NCBI GenBank assembly: GCA_903772945.1
Contig: CAICTM010000060.1
Coordinates: 1 to 64,000 of the forward strand
Direction of reading: 5' to 3'
DNA: 64,000 bases
DNA from: Seminavis robusta
Lineage: Eukaryota > Bacillariophyta > Bacillariophyceae > Naviculales > Naviculaceae
A program made the position numbers and the translations under genes. The notes beneath the pieces are model-generated. The model did no database searches. It worked only from the letters and a program-made list of their open reading frames with translations, and was not told where the DNA came from. This document shows, piece after piece, positions 8,349 through 21,000 of the stretch. The first letter of the stretch is position 1. Every line of letters starts with the position of its first letter.

Positions 8349-10977
8349 ATGTCGTCCGATATCCGTCCCAACACCTCCTCCGATAGCCAACCGAATAAGA
8401 ATCACACTGGCTCTGCTACTGCTGAAGATGTCAAGCAACGACACATTCCTCCCTTTCGGACCCGATCTTCTTCCAGCACCACCACGACAATCAGCAATAG
8501 CAACAGTACCATTGAAGCACCCGTCTTGGTATATCATGAATCGGCCCGGTCCATTGTGTTTCGAGATCACATTCGTCGGGCCATCAAAAAGGGACAAGAA
8601 GAGGAGGAAGAATCCAAAAATCGAACCGTCACCACGGCCTTTGTCACGGAACTCATGGATGCCAATCGGGATGCCGCAGCCTATGTCCCACCTGCCGACA
8701 TGTTGTCCAAAACGGCGGATAATGATACTGCGCTAGTAGTGACGGAAACCAACATTTCCAATTGTTTCCAACCCACCGTGGTGCCACTGCCCAAACTCGC
8801 CTTGGGGCCCAACGATGTCTTGGAGGAACTCATCCAATCACCCTCAGGTCGTGATGGAGACATTGGAGCCGATTGGACCGTGGCCGAAACCGAAGTGGTC
8901 GATTTGCTCACACGTCAACAAGCACTGGTCAAAACCATCAAGAATACCGACTGGGCATCCTTCTTGCATCGACTCCAAGTCCCCAAAGAAAATCGACGAG
9001 ACAACTTTCCCTCAGAACAAGCCGATGCGCCACCCAAAGAGGGGTATCCCTTTACCAGCTTTGTCACGAGTTGCTCCTTGTTGCCACCCGGTGGAGCCAA
9101 GATGCGGGCCTTCGGATCCCCCTCGCAGTATACTGCCGGAGTCGTCTTTGGCTTGCCAGACACACACGATTCGGATGAAGCGGCCGAACGTACCAAAACG
9201 TGGAGTTGGCCCGCGGGGTACAGTGCCAAGACGGAATTCAATATTGATGGCAATGGAGAATTGATCAATGGACGCAATGAAGCCCGTGTTTCGTTTAGTA
9301 CCTTGCGACAGTTCAATGAGGATTATCTCACCAAGGAAGATCATAGTAAGTTTTGCGTTGTGTTGCAAGCGGCACGACATGGGCAGTTCCTGACGCTTTT
9401 CTCTCTTTTCCTTAGTGATTGCGGGACGACTGGTCAAAGGAGGCTTGAAGGTTGTTCCGTACAATGAGATTTATGTTCGAATTGGTGGATTGGGGCGCAT
9501 CGTTAATGGAAAATATGTTGTTACGGGAGAGCCGCACGAAGATGGTTCGGAGCATGGGAGGAGCTTTGACAAGGGATTGGGGTTGCCAAGTAAGTTGTTC
9601 CAAAAGTGAAAAATAGTGGACGTGTTGTTGGTAAATAATACTATCGAGCGCCCAACCTTGCTTACACGTGCGATTGCAGTTGCCCTGTTTGTGAGAACGG
9701 CAACGTTTGGCCATTTGATTTCCCTCATTCGAACCAGAGCAAGATTGATGCATGTGCTAGGAGAGAATCAGATCAAGGGAATACCTCTTCTGTTGATCAC
9801 TCCCACGGATGGAGTGCGTGTTCTGACCGAGGCACTGCAGGCCTCGCTGTTGAAGGTGGCATCACATCAGTTGAACCCCTTTCAGAATCCCACCATTGCT
9901 CATAAGACGACGATTGATCACACGGGGGAAGAACAGCTCGAGCAAAAGTTGGAGGAGCTCATTGATTTGGACGATAATGTCAGGAAGCTCCTGACGCCAG
10001 AGGAGTGTGTAAGGTTGGCAGGGGGTTTCGGTGCAACTGACGATTCCGTAGCCGCGATATTGAAGGAGGCCATGATTGCAGACAGGAACGTTGAAACGAG
10101 CAACAGCATCAATGGAGAAGGGCACATGTTGCAGGATCTGGTCAATGAAGGACTGGCGGCAGCTGTTCGATCTGGCGATTACTATACTTCTCGACAGCTG
10201 CTGATCCTTTACTCCCTGGTTGCGTCGAATGGCTTTGACGACGATGAGAATGATCATGGTGACGATGAAGCAACCAGCCAACCACAATCGAAAACGAAAA
10301 TGTTGCGAGATGCCACTCCTATGTCAGAGCTCAAGGAATCGATCAACACAATCAGCACAGACTTGAAACCCCCGCCCCCTCCCCCGTTGGACACAGATCG
10401 GCTGCGCAGCGCAACTAACTCCGACGGTCTGTTGTCTGTGCTTGGTGCTGCGCAAGTTCTCAAATCGATGCAAGACAATGGTGCCATGCGACGAACAGAT
10501 GAAGTCATTCTTGCCTTGGACGAGTACGTATCTGTTTGGCTTCTCTCGTTGAAGTGTTGTCTTTGCAGGGAGATACTGACGATAGTGCGCTTGTGTTTTT
10601 GTGTGCAAAGATGGATAGAACATGGCGAGCAATCAATGGCGTTTCGATTGGCATCGTGGAGAGACCAAAGAGCTGCTCAGGGAGACCTGAAGATTGCAAT
10701 GGAAAGCAGCGCTTCGTGGATGGCATTCATCAGCAACAAAGCCATATCGAATCGCAAGTCTTTTGTCACGCAACTTCGACAAGCTGCACAGTCGACTGAC
10801 TTTACTGACGTTCGATTCTTGTCTGCCATTGAAGCCATTTTGAGCCGCATGCATTCGCCTTGCCTGCGACTGGAGCTCTTGCAGTATGTCCTTGGCCTGG
10901 ATAATCGATATTCCGTGGCTCATGTTGCTCGCAGCGTCGCATTGGCCAAGACGTGTCTTGGTTTTGGTGGTGGCTAG
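8349..10977 (+). CDS. Hypothetical protein, four exons, about 793 aa
   Basis: No family is recognised. Exons are 8349-9345, 9416-9589, 9680-10523 and 10611-10977. All introns are GT-AG and 69-90 nt long, and the joined frame is 794 codons including the stop. The N-terminal third is Ser/Thr-rich and polar (SSSSTTTTISNSNS). The middle has a region around DWASFLHRLQVPKENRRD and a Gly-rich part (GRLVKGGLKVVPYNEIYVRIGG). The C-terminal half is helical, with Gln/Glu-rich segments and a PPPPPP run. There is no clear transmembrane segment in this version. The proteins seems soluble with a low-complexity N-terminus. A truncated copy of exon 3 lies just downstream. The start is uncertain because the upstream frame is open. 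Confidence 0.75.
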
Positions 10978-11013
10978 CTAGTTGCTGAATTATTTCTAGG
11001 CCTGCTTAGATAT

Positions 11014-11208
11014 GTGCGAGGCGTTTTGGTGTGACAGACGATAGCATAGCGGCGATATTGAAGGAGGCCATGATTGCAGGCAGGAACGTTCAAAAGAGCA
11101 ATGGCATCAATGGTGAAGGACACATGTTGCAGGATCTGGTCAATGAAGGACTGGCGGCAACTGTTGGACCAGGCGATTACTATACTTCTCGACAGCTGCT
11201 GATCCTCT
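11014..11208 (+). pseudogene. Broken duplicate of part of exon 3 of the preceding gene
   Basis: This stretch repeats about 10016-10205 with high identity, for example the shared run GCGATATTGAAGGAGGCCAT, and ends at CTGCTGATCCTCTAAG. It has a TGA early in the original frame and no flanking exons. It is a partial tandem duplication placed about 40 bp after the parent stop codon. Confidence 0.85.
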
Positions 11209-12055
11209 AAGAAGAACCCTAGTTGCTATCATGTGCTTTAGATAATCTCTCCGGTACTAGTAATAATGTACCGGTACTGGTAGTTTGGAAGTAACCCCAT
11301 GACTTGTCGAGGAGGCAGTCACAGCTTGTCGGTGGCTTTTTTCTCACTCTTTCGTTTTCTCCGTAATATCTTCCCAACTCTAAACTCTCCTATCAATAGA
11401 CAAGCAGCGTTGCTGCTACCGGTACCGGTACGGTTCATCTGCTCTCTGGACCTCATGCGTTTTCTCGAGTGACTCGACTCGACTCGACTCTGACTCAGTC
11501 GTTCGGACGTTCGGACTTTGGGGGTGGAGATATTTATTCACGCACACTTCCTCCTTCACTCCTGTGAATCGACCAAGGCCACCGTTTCACCTCCTTCGTC
11601 TTTCCTGTGAATCCTTCTAAATGCAGCCGCATCCAAGTCTTTACACCTCTTTAAGTATCTATATGATAATCAGTCATGATGATCAAGCTCAAGGAGATCA
11701 GAAGCATGGTTATCCCAGGGAAGGGCGGCCCTTGCCAGCAGGGAAAAGGTCAAGCAAAACCTCAACTGATGATCGAGTTTCCCACGCACATCAACGAAAT
11801 CTTTCTCGAATAGACTGCCACCAACACGGTACCCGATACCAGCAGCAAACAGAATTCAATCATTCAACCCACTCTACATCAATAAGCTTAGCGAGTCTTC
11901 TGAGCTTGGACACGTTGAATGCAATTCAGAGTAGAACAACAGAATAACCTAATCAATACGTGGAACAGCACCTGCTTTTAGGCGAAAAATCGACAACTTG
12001 CCCTCTACTTCATCCCAGAAGAAAAGCGATAGAAAGAGAGATAACCTGGAAAGAC
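11209..12055. other. Intergenic region upstream of the giant gene
   Basis: No gene is seen. TACCGGTA palindromes lie at 11269-11276 and 11417-11424, with a CGACT-type microsatellite near 11466-11492. Most of the right part is probably promoter and 5' UTR of the gene starting at 12056. Confidence 0.6.
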
Positions 12056-15000
12056 ATGAGGATGAACAAATACTCTTCCGCGGCTTCAAGCAAGCCTTCG
12101 GCGGTGGAACTTTCATCGTTGCTGTTTGCGATTCTTCTTCTTCCGATCTGGTTTAATTCGATTCATGTGCTGGCGGATACGGTGACAGCATCGGGGAGTG
12201 TTGGGCGAGGGCCCGTGCCTGCTGCAAGCAACACCGTTGCAGCATCTGGAGCTGTTTCACGCGCAATCCCTCCACCGGCCATACCTGCAAATTCTGTAAC
12301 CCAGGTCGCAGCTTCAGGAGCTGTACAGAGGGCGACTCCGGTTCCTGCCACCAACCCGCCCACACTTTCGCCGTCACCTCTCCCCACAGTCCTACACAGC
12401 AGCCCTCCCACATTTACTCCTCCAACGCCAAAGCCGACAACGACACCATCAGAGCTACCCACGCAAATCGCTACCCCGCTGCCAACTCAAACAACAACCA
12501 CTCTCAGTCCAACTCTACCACCAACAGGAATAGGAACCAACCCTCCCACAAAACAGCCTGCTCCTGACAGCGTAGAGAACAAGCTGAGCCCGGACTGGCT
12601 CAACATTTTCACGGTACGCCCCTGCTTGCTTGTGTTTTGTCACGTACGTCGAGCGAATTCCACGAATAGAGCATTGGTTCCTCACAGACTTTGTGTTTGC
12701 CACGACTTGGGTTTGATAATACATTCAAACGGTAGGTTGACAATTCGCCCACAGAAGACCCAACTGGGTTTCCCACGGAGGCCCCATCAAATCCACTAAA
12801 AGGACCCCAAACAACGGCACCTACGGAGCCGCGGACAGTTCCACCAGCTATAAACAGTGTTGCCGAATATCTAAGCCCTGACTGGGCCAATATCTTGGTA
12901 TGTGCTGTAATTATCTTCCCTTGACAATGCCCGCAGTTTTTTGGTGGGTTGGTTGCTCTAACACTTACTTGTTGCGATGCTTCCAAACAGGGGATTACAA
13001 AAGAACCATCAGATGCACCAACAATCGCACCAACACAGGAGCAATCATCAGTGCCAACTAATACACCCACAACAGAACCACCAACGGTCTCACCCACAAG
13101 GGAGCTCACATCAGAGCCAACAGAGGTACCCACAAAGGCGCCAACAAATGCACCATCAGAGCCTGAAACAAAACCACCTGCCATCAAGACTGCTGAGAAG
13201 TATCTCAGCCCTGTTTATGCCAACGTGTTGGTACGTACCTTCATCACTTGCCTAAGTATTTATCTACTCTACTGTTATGAGTTGTATAACTGACAATCGT
13301 TTGTCACTCATGTGCATAGGGTGTCACAAAGATGCCAACAGAACATCCAACTGTCTCACCAACACAGGATCCATCATCGGATCCAAGCATGACACCCACA
13401 ACAGAACCACCAACAGTCTCACCATCTGGGGAGCCTACACCAGCTCCAAGTGTCCCACCCACAACAGAAAAACCAACAGTCCCACCGTCTAAGGACCCAA
13501 CACCAGCTCCAAGTGATCTCCCACAACTGAACCACCAACAGTCTCACCAACTGAGGATCCAACCTCAGCTCCAAGTGATACACCCACAACAGAACACCAA
13601 CAGTCTCACCATCTGGGGAGCCTACACCAGCTCCAAGTGTCCCACCCACAACAGAACCACCAACAGTCTCACCGTCTGAGGAGTCTACACCAGCTCCAAG
13701 TGATTCTCCCACAACAGACCCACCAACAGTCTCACCAACCGAGATTCCAACACCAGCTCCAAGTGATAACCCACACAGACCACCAACAGTCTCACCGTCT
13801 GACATTCCAACACCAGCTCCAACAGATTCTACCACAACTGAACCACCAACAGTCTCACCAACTGAGGATCCAACTCAGCTCCAAGTGATACACCCACAAC
13901 AGAACCAACCAACAGTCTCACCATCCGAGATTCCAACACCAGCCCCAAGCACCAGCCCAACACCACCCAACAGACACCACAACAACCACCAACAGTCTCA
14001 CCACTGACATTCCAACCCAGCTCCAAGTGACACACCCACAACGGAACCACCAACAATCTCACCGTCTGAGGAGTCTACACCAGCTCCAAGTGTCCCGCCC
14101 ACAACAGAAAAACCAACAGTCCCACCGTCTAAGGACCCAACACCAGCTCCAAGTGACACACCCACAACAGAACCACCAACAGTCTCACCATCGGATGAGC
14201 CAACATTACTTCCGAGTGACACACCCACAACAGCTCCACAAACAGCCACACCAACTGAGGATCCAACCCGATCCAGTGACACCCCCACAACAGAACAGCC
14301 AACAGTCTTGCCAACAGAGGAGGAGTCTTCATTTGCTCCCAGTCACCCACTGACAAGCAAACCGACAAGCACCAGAACAGGTTCTCCTACGATCTTCCCA
14401 ACATTATTTGACACCAGAGTTGAAGCAACCTCAAAACTGGCTGGTGCGGATGAGTTTACTTGCCGTAGAGTTGAAATTGCAAAGGATGACTTCGAAAAAG
14501 GCTTGGACAGAAAGTGGAAATGTGGGATGATTGCCCATCATTCCAACTACAGCCACTTCGGAACAAATCGGGTGGACCAGCTCATTACCGATGCCCCAGT
14601 CACTGTCATTGAATTGGTTGACAGCGAATCCCGTGGGTGTGATCTTTCACAAGTGTTTGAAGTATCACGAGTTGCGACGAACGTTACCTTAGAATTCTTG
14701 TCGTATGCCTGGTGCACATGTGGAGATATGGAAGTTGTCGCATGCAACACAACCATTGATATTGATCGCAATGCGCACAGAGGTGTCCCAGGAGGAGTTC
14801 GCAATGGCATTTTCTGGAAAAGGAGGAATGTTACCCTCAGTTATGAACCCACAGGCCAGTCCGATCGAATCCAAAGGATTACGCTCCACTTCCCTCCAAG
14901 ATGTTACTCGTCTTCAGGGACCCTTGAAGTGACGTTTGTCTTTCGAAATCTGGGTGGAATCGATAACCACATTGGTGGTATTGACAACTTGACCCTCTCA

Positions 15001-18000
15001 GCTAACATTTGTGAGCCAAAACAGGATTCTGCATTGCCAACAGCTTCATTGCCTGTTGCGCCAACAACCACGGAAAGACCTACCAACGCTTGCATTGATT
15101 CAGAGGGCGGAGCTCGCATCGAATGTCATGGAATCGTGACTCTTGATGATTTTGTTGTTGGAAGCATGTGTCTGAAGATTGCAGAAAACTGCACGGCCCT
15201 TCAAGTCACTTTTGAGGCCTTTGGAGACTGGCGATTTCATCAACACCACCTTTGGGTTGGGACAGATCAGAGTGAGTGTCCAAAAACATTGTTTGGGGAT
15301 CCAGACATCGTTATCTTCCCATACTTCTGGAATAATCCGGATGGGGAGGCCAAAGTGGTTGAGTTGGTGTCAATTTGGTGCAGCAACCTTCAAGGCCAAT
15401 CCTATTACCAGCAAGGCATCGTTCAACTTCTTTTGTTCAAGATCGATAAAAACGGATCACCTATTGCAGGGTCAAATTCTACTGCATTTGTTGCAGAGCA
15501 TTCAAACTCAACAAATGACAGCAATGGGTGGTATGGATGGTTTGACTTCCACGTAAACTGTGATTGCATGGCCTCAACCAGTCCAACAACAAGTCTCAGT
15601 GACTTTCCCAGCTTTAGCCCCACAGATTCTGTGATGCCAAGCTATGCTCCCAGCATTGAGGATACTTCTTCCCCCCCAAGCCTGGTCCCCTCTCCTGTGC
15701 CATCTCCAATACCATCTGCAATGGAATCACCGAAGCTGAGAGACGCATGCATTGATGTCAATGACGCTAGTCAGAGACAATGCCATGGAATCTTGGCAAA
15801 TAATGGCAGATTGGTGGGAAGTCTCTGTCTTGAAGTGGCAGATAACAAAAGAGTAGTTGAAACCAAAGTGATCACAGTTGGGAAGTGGCGAATCTTTGCT
15901 GAGCACTTGTGGGTTGGCAGCAGCATAGAAAGTGTGCCTCAGGCAAGAAATGGAACCCTAGATACAGAGGCATTCCCATTTCTGTGGAGTGATTCTGTTG
16001 GAATGTCTGAAGTTTCTCTTCATGTCCCATTGAAGTGTGATGAGGATCCCTATGCTACTTACACTGAAGAAGGAATTGCTCATTTTCTCACAAAGCAACT
16101 TGATGGAACTGGAGCAATGGTGGGGGGAAATGACATGCTAGTTGCCTTTGCAGAGGAGTACTCTTCCGTTGCTGTTACCGATGGCTATGGTTGGTTTGAC
16201 TACACTGTTAAGTGTGATTGCAGCACACCAAAGCCGGACATCCCAAGTGAGTTTCCAAGTGCTCTCCCCAGCTCAGAGACTACCACAATACCAAGCAAGA
16301 TTCCCTCAACTTCCAGCCCTAGTTACGAATGTGTGCTGGATGTTGGACTTGGCAGTCAAGCTGTTACAGTTGATGCACCTGATAGTGACTTGTCACTGCA
16401 GTACGCACCAAAGTTCTCGCATTTCCTGGGTATGCTAGGGTCTGGAAGCAACAACATGGGAGTATCCATTGCCATCCCTCATAGCACTGGATCAGGTGAA
16501 ATGAAGGTGGACTTGCTTAGCATTGACTTCAATCTGTACCAAATTGATGAATGGAATCCTGAAGACAAGGTTTTCTTGAAGATTGGTGACATTGAAATTG
16601 ACCTTGGGGAGATGGATGCAACCAGTGTCAGTGAACCCCTTGGTGGTTATGAGGGTGGCATCACTTGGCACCGTGACACCATCACACAGTGTGTCAATTT
16701 GAACTTTGGAGACCAAATGGACAAGAAGCATGCTGTGGAGCTTACTATCCCCTCAAGCTTGTTCCCAGATGACAAGTTGGACATTGGTTTCCATGTGGAG
16801 ACCAGCCTGGACATTGGTTCAGAGAGCGCAGTCGTTGATGAACTTCGTGTCACTGCTCACTTTGACTGTGAAACCCCAGGTCCTGTATCAACCTTGGCCC
16901 CTTCTAGTCTAAGCCCAACTACACAGGCTCCCAGTGGTATCCCCACAACTGTTGGCCCCACAACTCTGGTGCCAACAATGCTGCCAAGATGTGCACCCAC
17001 AGCGGCTCCTACATCCAGTGAACCAACCTCTGAAGCACCCTCTACACTCCGTCCAACTTCTAGTCCTTCAGGCAGCCCTTCAGTTTCACCATCAAGATTT
17101 CCTTCATCCTTCCCAACAGTCACCCCAACTGCAATGCCAACAACATCCCCAACTGGCTCCCCAACCAAAACTCCCACAGTATTGCCTAGTATGGCTCCCA
17201 CTAGTTCAGTGCCAAGCAAATTTCCCAGCAAGACCCCATCTATATTGCCTAGTAGTGCTCCCAGCAATAAACCAAGTGCAGCTCCAACGGAGAGCCCCAC
17301 TGTAGAGCCAACCGCAAGACCAAGTTCCATACCTTCAGTACTGCCAACTTCCACCCCAAGTGGCCACAGCGCCCCACCAACTTATGCTGTTTCTCCAAGC
17401 CTTTCGCCCAGCGCTAAGCCAAGCCCCTTGCCGAGTTTTCAGCCAAGTGCCTCTCCCAGCAACCCTCCAAGTACCATGCCAAGCATACACCCAAGTACTC
17501 ATCCATCTTTGACTCCAAGTAAGGACCCCAGTGCCCCACCCAGTCCAGTGCCTAGTGGGGGTCCCAGTTATGAACCTAGTGCAGCACCAAGTTTGAGTAC
17601 AGGCCCAAGTGAAACTCCAAGCATTCTCCCCAGTTACACAACTCCCACTGGTGTCCCCAGTTCTGGTCCCAGTCCTCCACCCACTCAATTTCCAACTGAC
17701 ATTCCCACCACTTTGCCAAGCAAGCATCCCAGCTTGTCGCCAAGCAGAAGCCCCAGTGTGCACCCAAGTCCCAATCCAAGTGACCAGCAAACTCAAGTTC
17801 CCAGTAGTGCCCCAAGCATTCCTCCAAGTATTGTTCCCACTATCTCTCCTACCAACACCCCCAGTACCTACCCAAGTTCTGCCCCCATCATATCTCCAAC
17901 TGCTACACCCAGTAGGTTTCCCAGCAGTGCCCCAAGTGGAGTGCCAAGCAGCTCCCCAAGTCTTGTCCCAAGTAGATCTCCCTCCAGCACCCCCAGTGCA

Positions 18001-21000
18001 AACCCAAGTCACACGCCCAGTGTATCTCCCACAACTTCGCCTAGTGGTGTGCCCAGTGTAACCCCTAGTGGAATGCCAAGCAGCCCCCCTAGTCTTGTCC
18101 CCAGTATATCACCAACCAAAACCCCCAGTTCAAGTCCTAGCCTTGTCCCCAGTGCACAACCGAGTATCACACCCAGCAGTGCACCTAGCGGAGATCCAAG
18201 TGCTATCCCCAGCAATGATCCCAGTCGTGCCCCCAGTGGAGTCCCAAGCAACCCCCCAAGTCTCAACCCCAGTGGATCTCGAAGCAATATCCCCAGTGTG
18301 GCTCCAAGCACTACCCCCAGTGTGTCTCCAAGCACTACCCCCAGTGTGTCTCCAAGCAATACCCCCAGTGTGTCCCCAAGCAGAACCCCCAGCACAGCTC
18401 CAACCACTACCCCCAGTGTGTCTCCAAGCAATACCCCTAGTGTGTCTCCAAGCAGAACCCCCAGCACAGCTCCCAGTAATACCCCATCTTTCAGTCCAAG
18501 CATTTCTACAAGTGTCTTCCCAAGTAAGGCACCCACATCATTCCCCACCTTTCTGCCCTCAGCTTTACCGTCCCCAGTTCCTACTGAAATGTCAGAGGTT
18601 CCAACGACGGGCAGCGAAATGCCCAGCACATTGCCCATGGAAGTCCCTACTCCTTCTCACAAAATATGTCTTCAATCAGAGAATGGAAGTGGAAGGGTTT
18701 GTCATGGTCTGCTGACAGAATCCGATGCATTGGTTGGGAATATGTGTCTTGAAGTTGCATTCATGGGGACACCTGCTATCAGGGTGGAGTTTATTTCCTT
18801 CGGAAATTGGCGCATGTATGGTGTTCACATGTGGGTAGGATCACAGATCGAAGCTGTACCAGTATCCAACTCTGGAATTCCAGATCCAGAGCACTTTCCG
18901 CATTCTTGGAATGATGGCAAAGGCCATGCCTTAGTGACTCAGCATGTTGCGCTCAGGTGTCACGATTCTGCAACATCTATCTACACAGAGTCTGGATTAG
19001 CAATAGTGGCGCTCCGGCAAGTTGACTGGGATGGAACAGTTCTTGATGGATCCAAGGTTATGGCTTCGGCACAAGAGTACTCAGTGGAAGGCAGTGAAGG
19101 GTTGGGGCGGTTTGAATTCAAGGTCGACTGCAACTGCGATGAGCCCCAACCCACTATGTTTCCTTCGCCTGATCCTAGTGCACATCCAACTGAGACACCA
19201 AGCTTTGCTCCTTCTGCATACCCCACTGTTGCCCCAAGCTCAATGCCCACCACATCTACAACACCAGGTCCAAGTGAAATTCCGAGTTCTCCCCCTACCA
19301 TCTACCCAACTATGGCACCCACCTCTATCCCCACCTTACTACCCACAGCTTATCCATCACCACTTCCCACTAGGATACCTACACAGGTCCCAACTTCAGC
19401 GCCAGAGCACCTTGAAGTGTGCCTTGAATCAAAGATCAATGGTCAAGGAGATTGCTACGGAATCACAGCAACTGATGGTATGGTTGTGGGAAGCATGTGC
19501 CTCCTAGTGTCAACAAAAACGACGTGGATAGAGGCAAAATTCGCTGCGTTTGGTCGGTGGAGGATCAAGTCACTCCACATGTGCATTGGTTCTAGTTGCA
19601 ATGGTCCACCAAATCTTGCAAACGGAATTCTGGACACAACCCTGTACCCTTTTTTCTGGGAAGAAGAGAATGGCGTTGTCACTTTACCGCAAACATTCGG
19701 AACACGGTGTTCAAATGACATGCTTCATTCATACACGGAACAGGGAATTGCACAGCTTGACTTGCACAAGGTTGATGAGGCTGGCAAAAGAATTGAGAAC
19801 TCAAATGTAACCGCATTTGTTCAGGAGTTTTCGGTTGCAACGCCTGGAACAGAGAGCTATGCGCGGTTCGACTTTATGGTAAATTGCAATTGCAACAAGT
19901 CCACCCCAAGCAGTGTCCCTAGTCAGAGACCAACTTTCAATGAAGCTGTTGTACCAACCACTTCACCTCCTACTGACAGCCCCACCTTTGTGCCCACCAC
20001 AGCACCAACCTTTGAACCAACAGGATTTCCAACTGAGTCTCCAACTGATAGGCCATCGTTGGGTCCCAGTGTGTCTCCCTCACATCGACCCACAGGATCT
20101 CCAACCTCGAGCCCAACACTAGCACCAACTGTTCACCCAACTGCTCTTCCCACAAAAGCACCAACAGAGAGCCCCACAACTCTACCCACTGCATATCCCA
20201 CTGCTGCACCAACAGTTGAGCCCACCACAACACCGACCTTTAAACCCACAGCAATTCCAACAGACACTCGCACTGGATCACCAACTTTGCTGCCTACAGA
20301 GGTTCCTACAGCATTGCCAACTGCTGGGCCTACGACAGAACCAACAGGAAGCCCCACTCTGGGACCAACCACAGGGCCGAGTGGGTCTCCAACCAATCTG
20401 CCAACAATGAATCCAAGCTGGCATCCAACCCGGAGTCCAACTCTGCAGCCTTCAGTATCCAACAACTTCAAAATATGTATTGACGGATTTCAAGGGAGCC
20501 ACAGAGTGTGTCATGGCATAACAACAACTCATGATCACATTCTTGTTGGGTCAATGTGCCTTGAAGTGGAAAGTTCATCAAGTGCTGTAAAGGCTACATT
20601 CGAAACTGTGGGCAATTGGACGATCGTGAAACAACACATGTGGGTAGGAAATGATGCCAAAATGGTCCCTACAACTGATGAGGGTGCACCAGACTTTCAA
20701 AACTTTCCATATTTCTGGACAGACCAAAATGGGAAACCCTCAGTGAAGCAAGCAGTGGCAACAAGATGCCACAGAAGCGTGAAGACCGAATATTCAGATG
20801 CAGGGATAGCTTATCTACTATTGAGGCCGGTTGACGATCATGGTTCAATTTCCTCGGAAGAATCCGTGTCTGCTTACGCACAACAATATACATCAAGAAA
20901 CAAGGACAACGAACCCTTTGGGTGGTTTGCATTCACAGTTGATTGCAACTGCACTGACAGATCTCCAATCCCTCCGTCTCATTCATCCACAGGATCTCCA

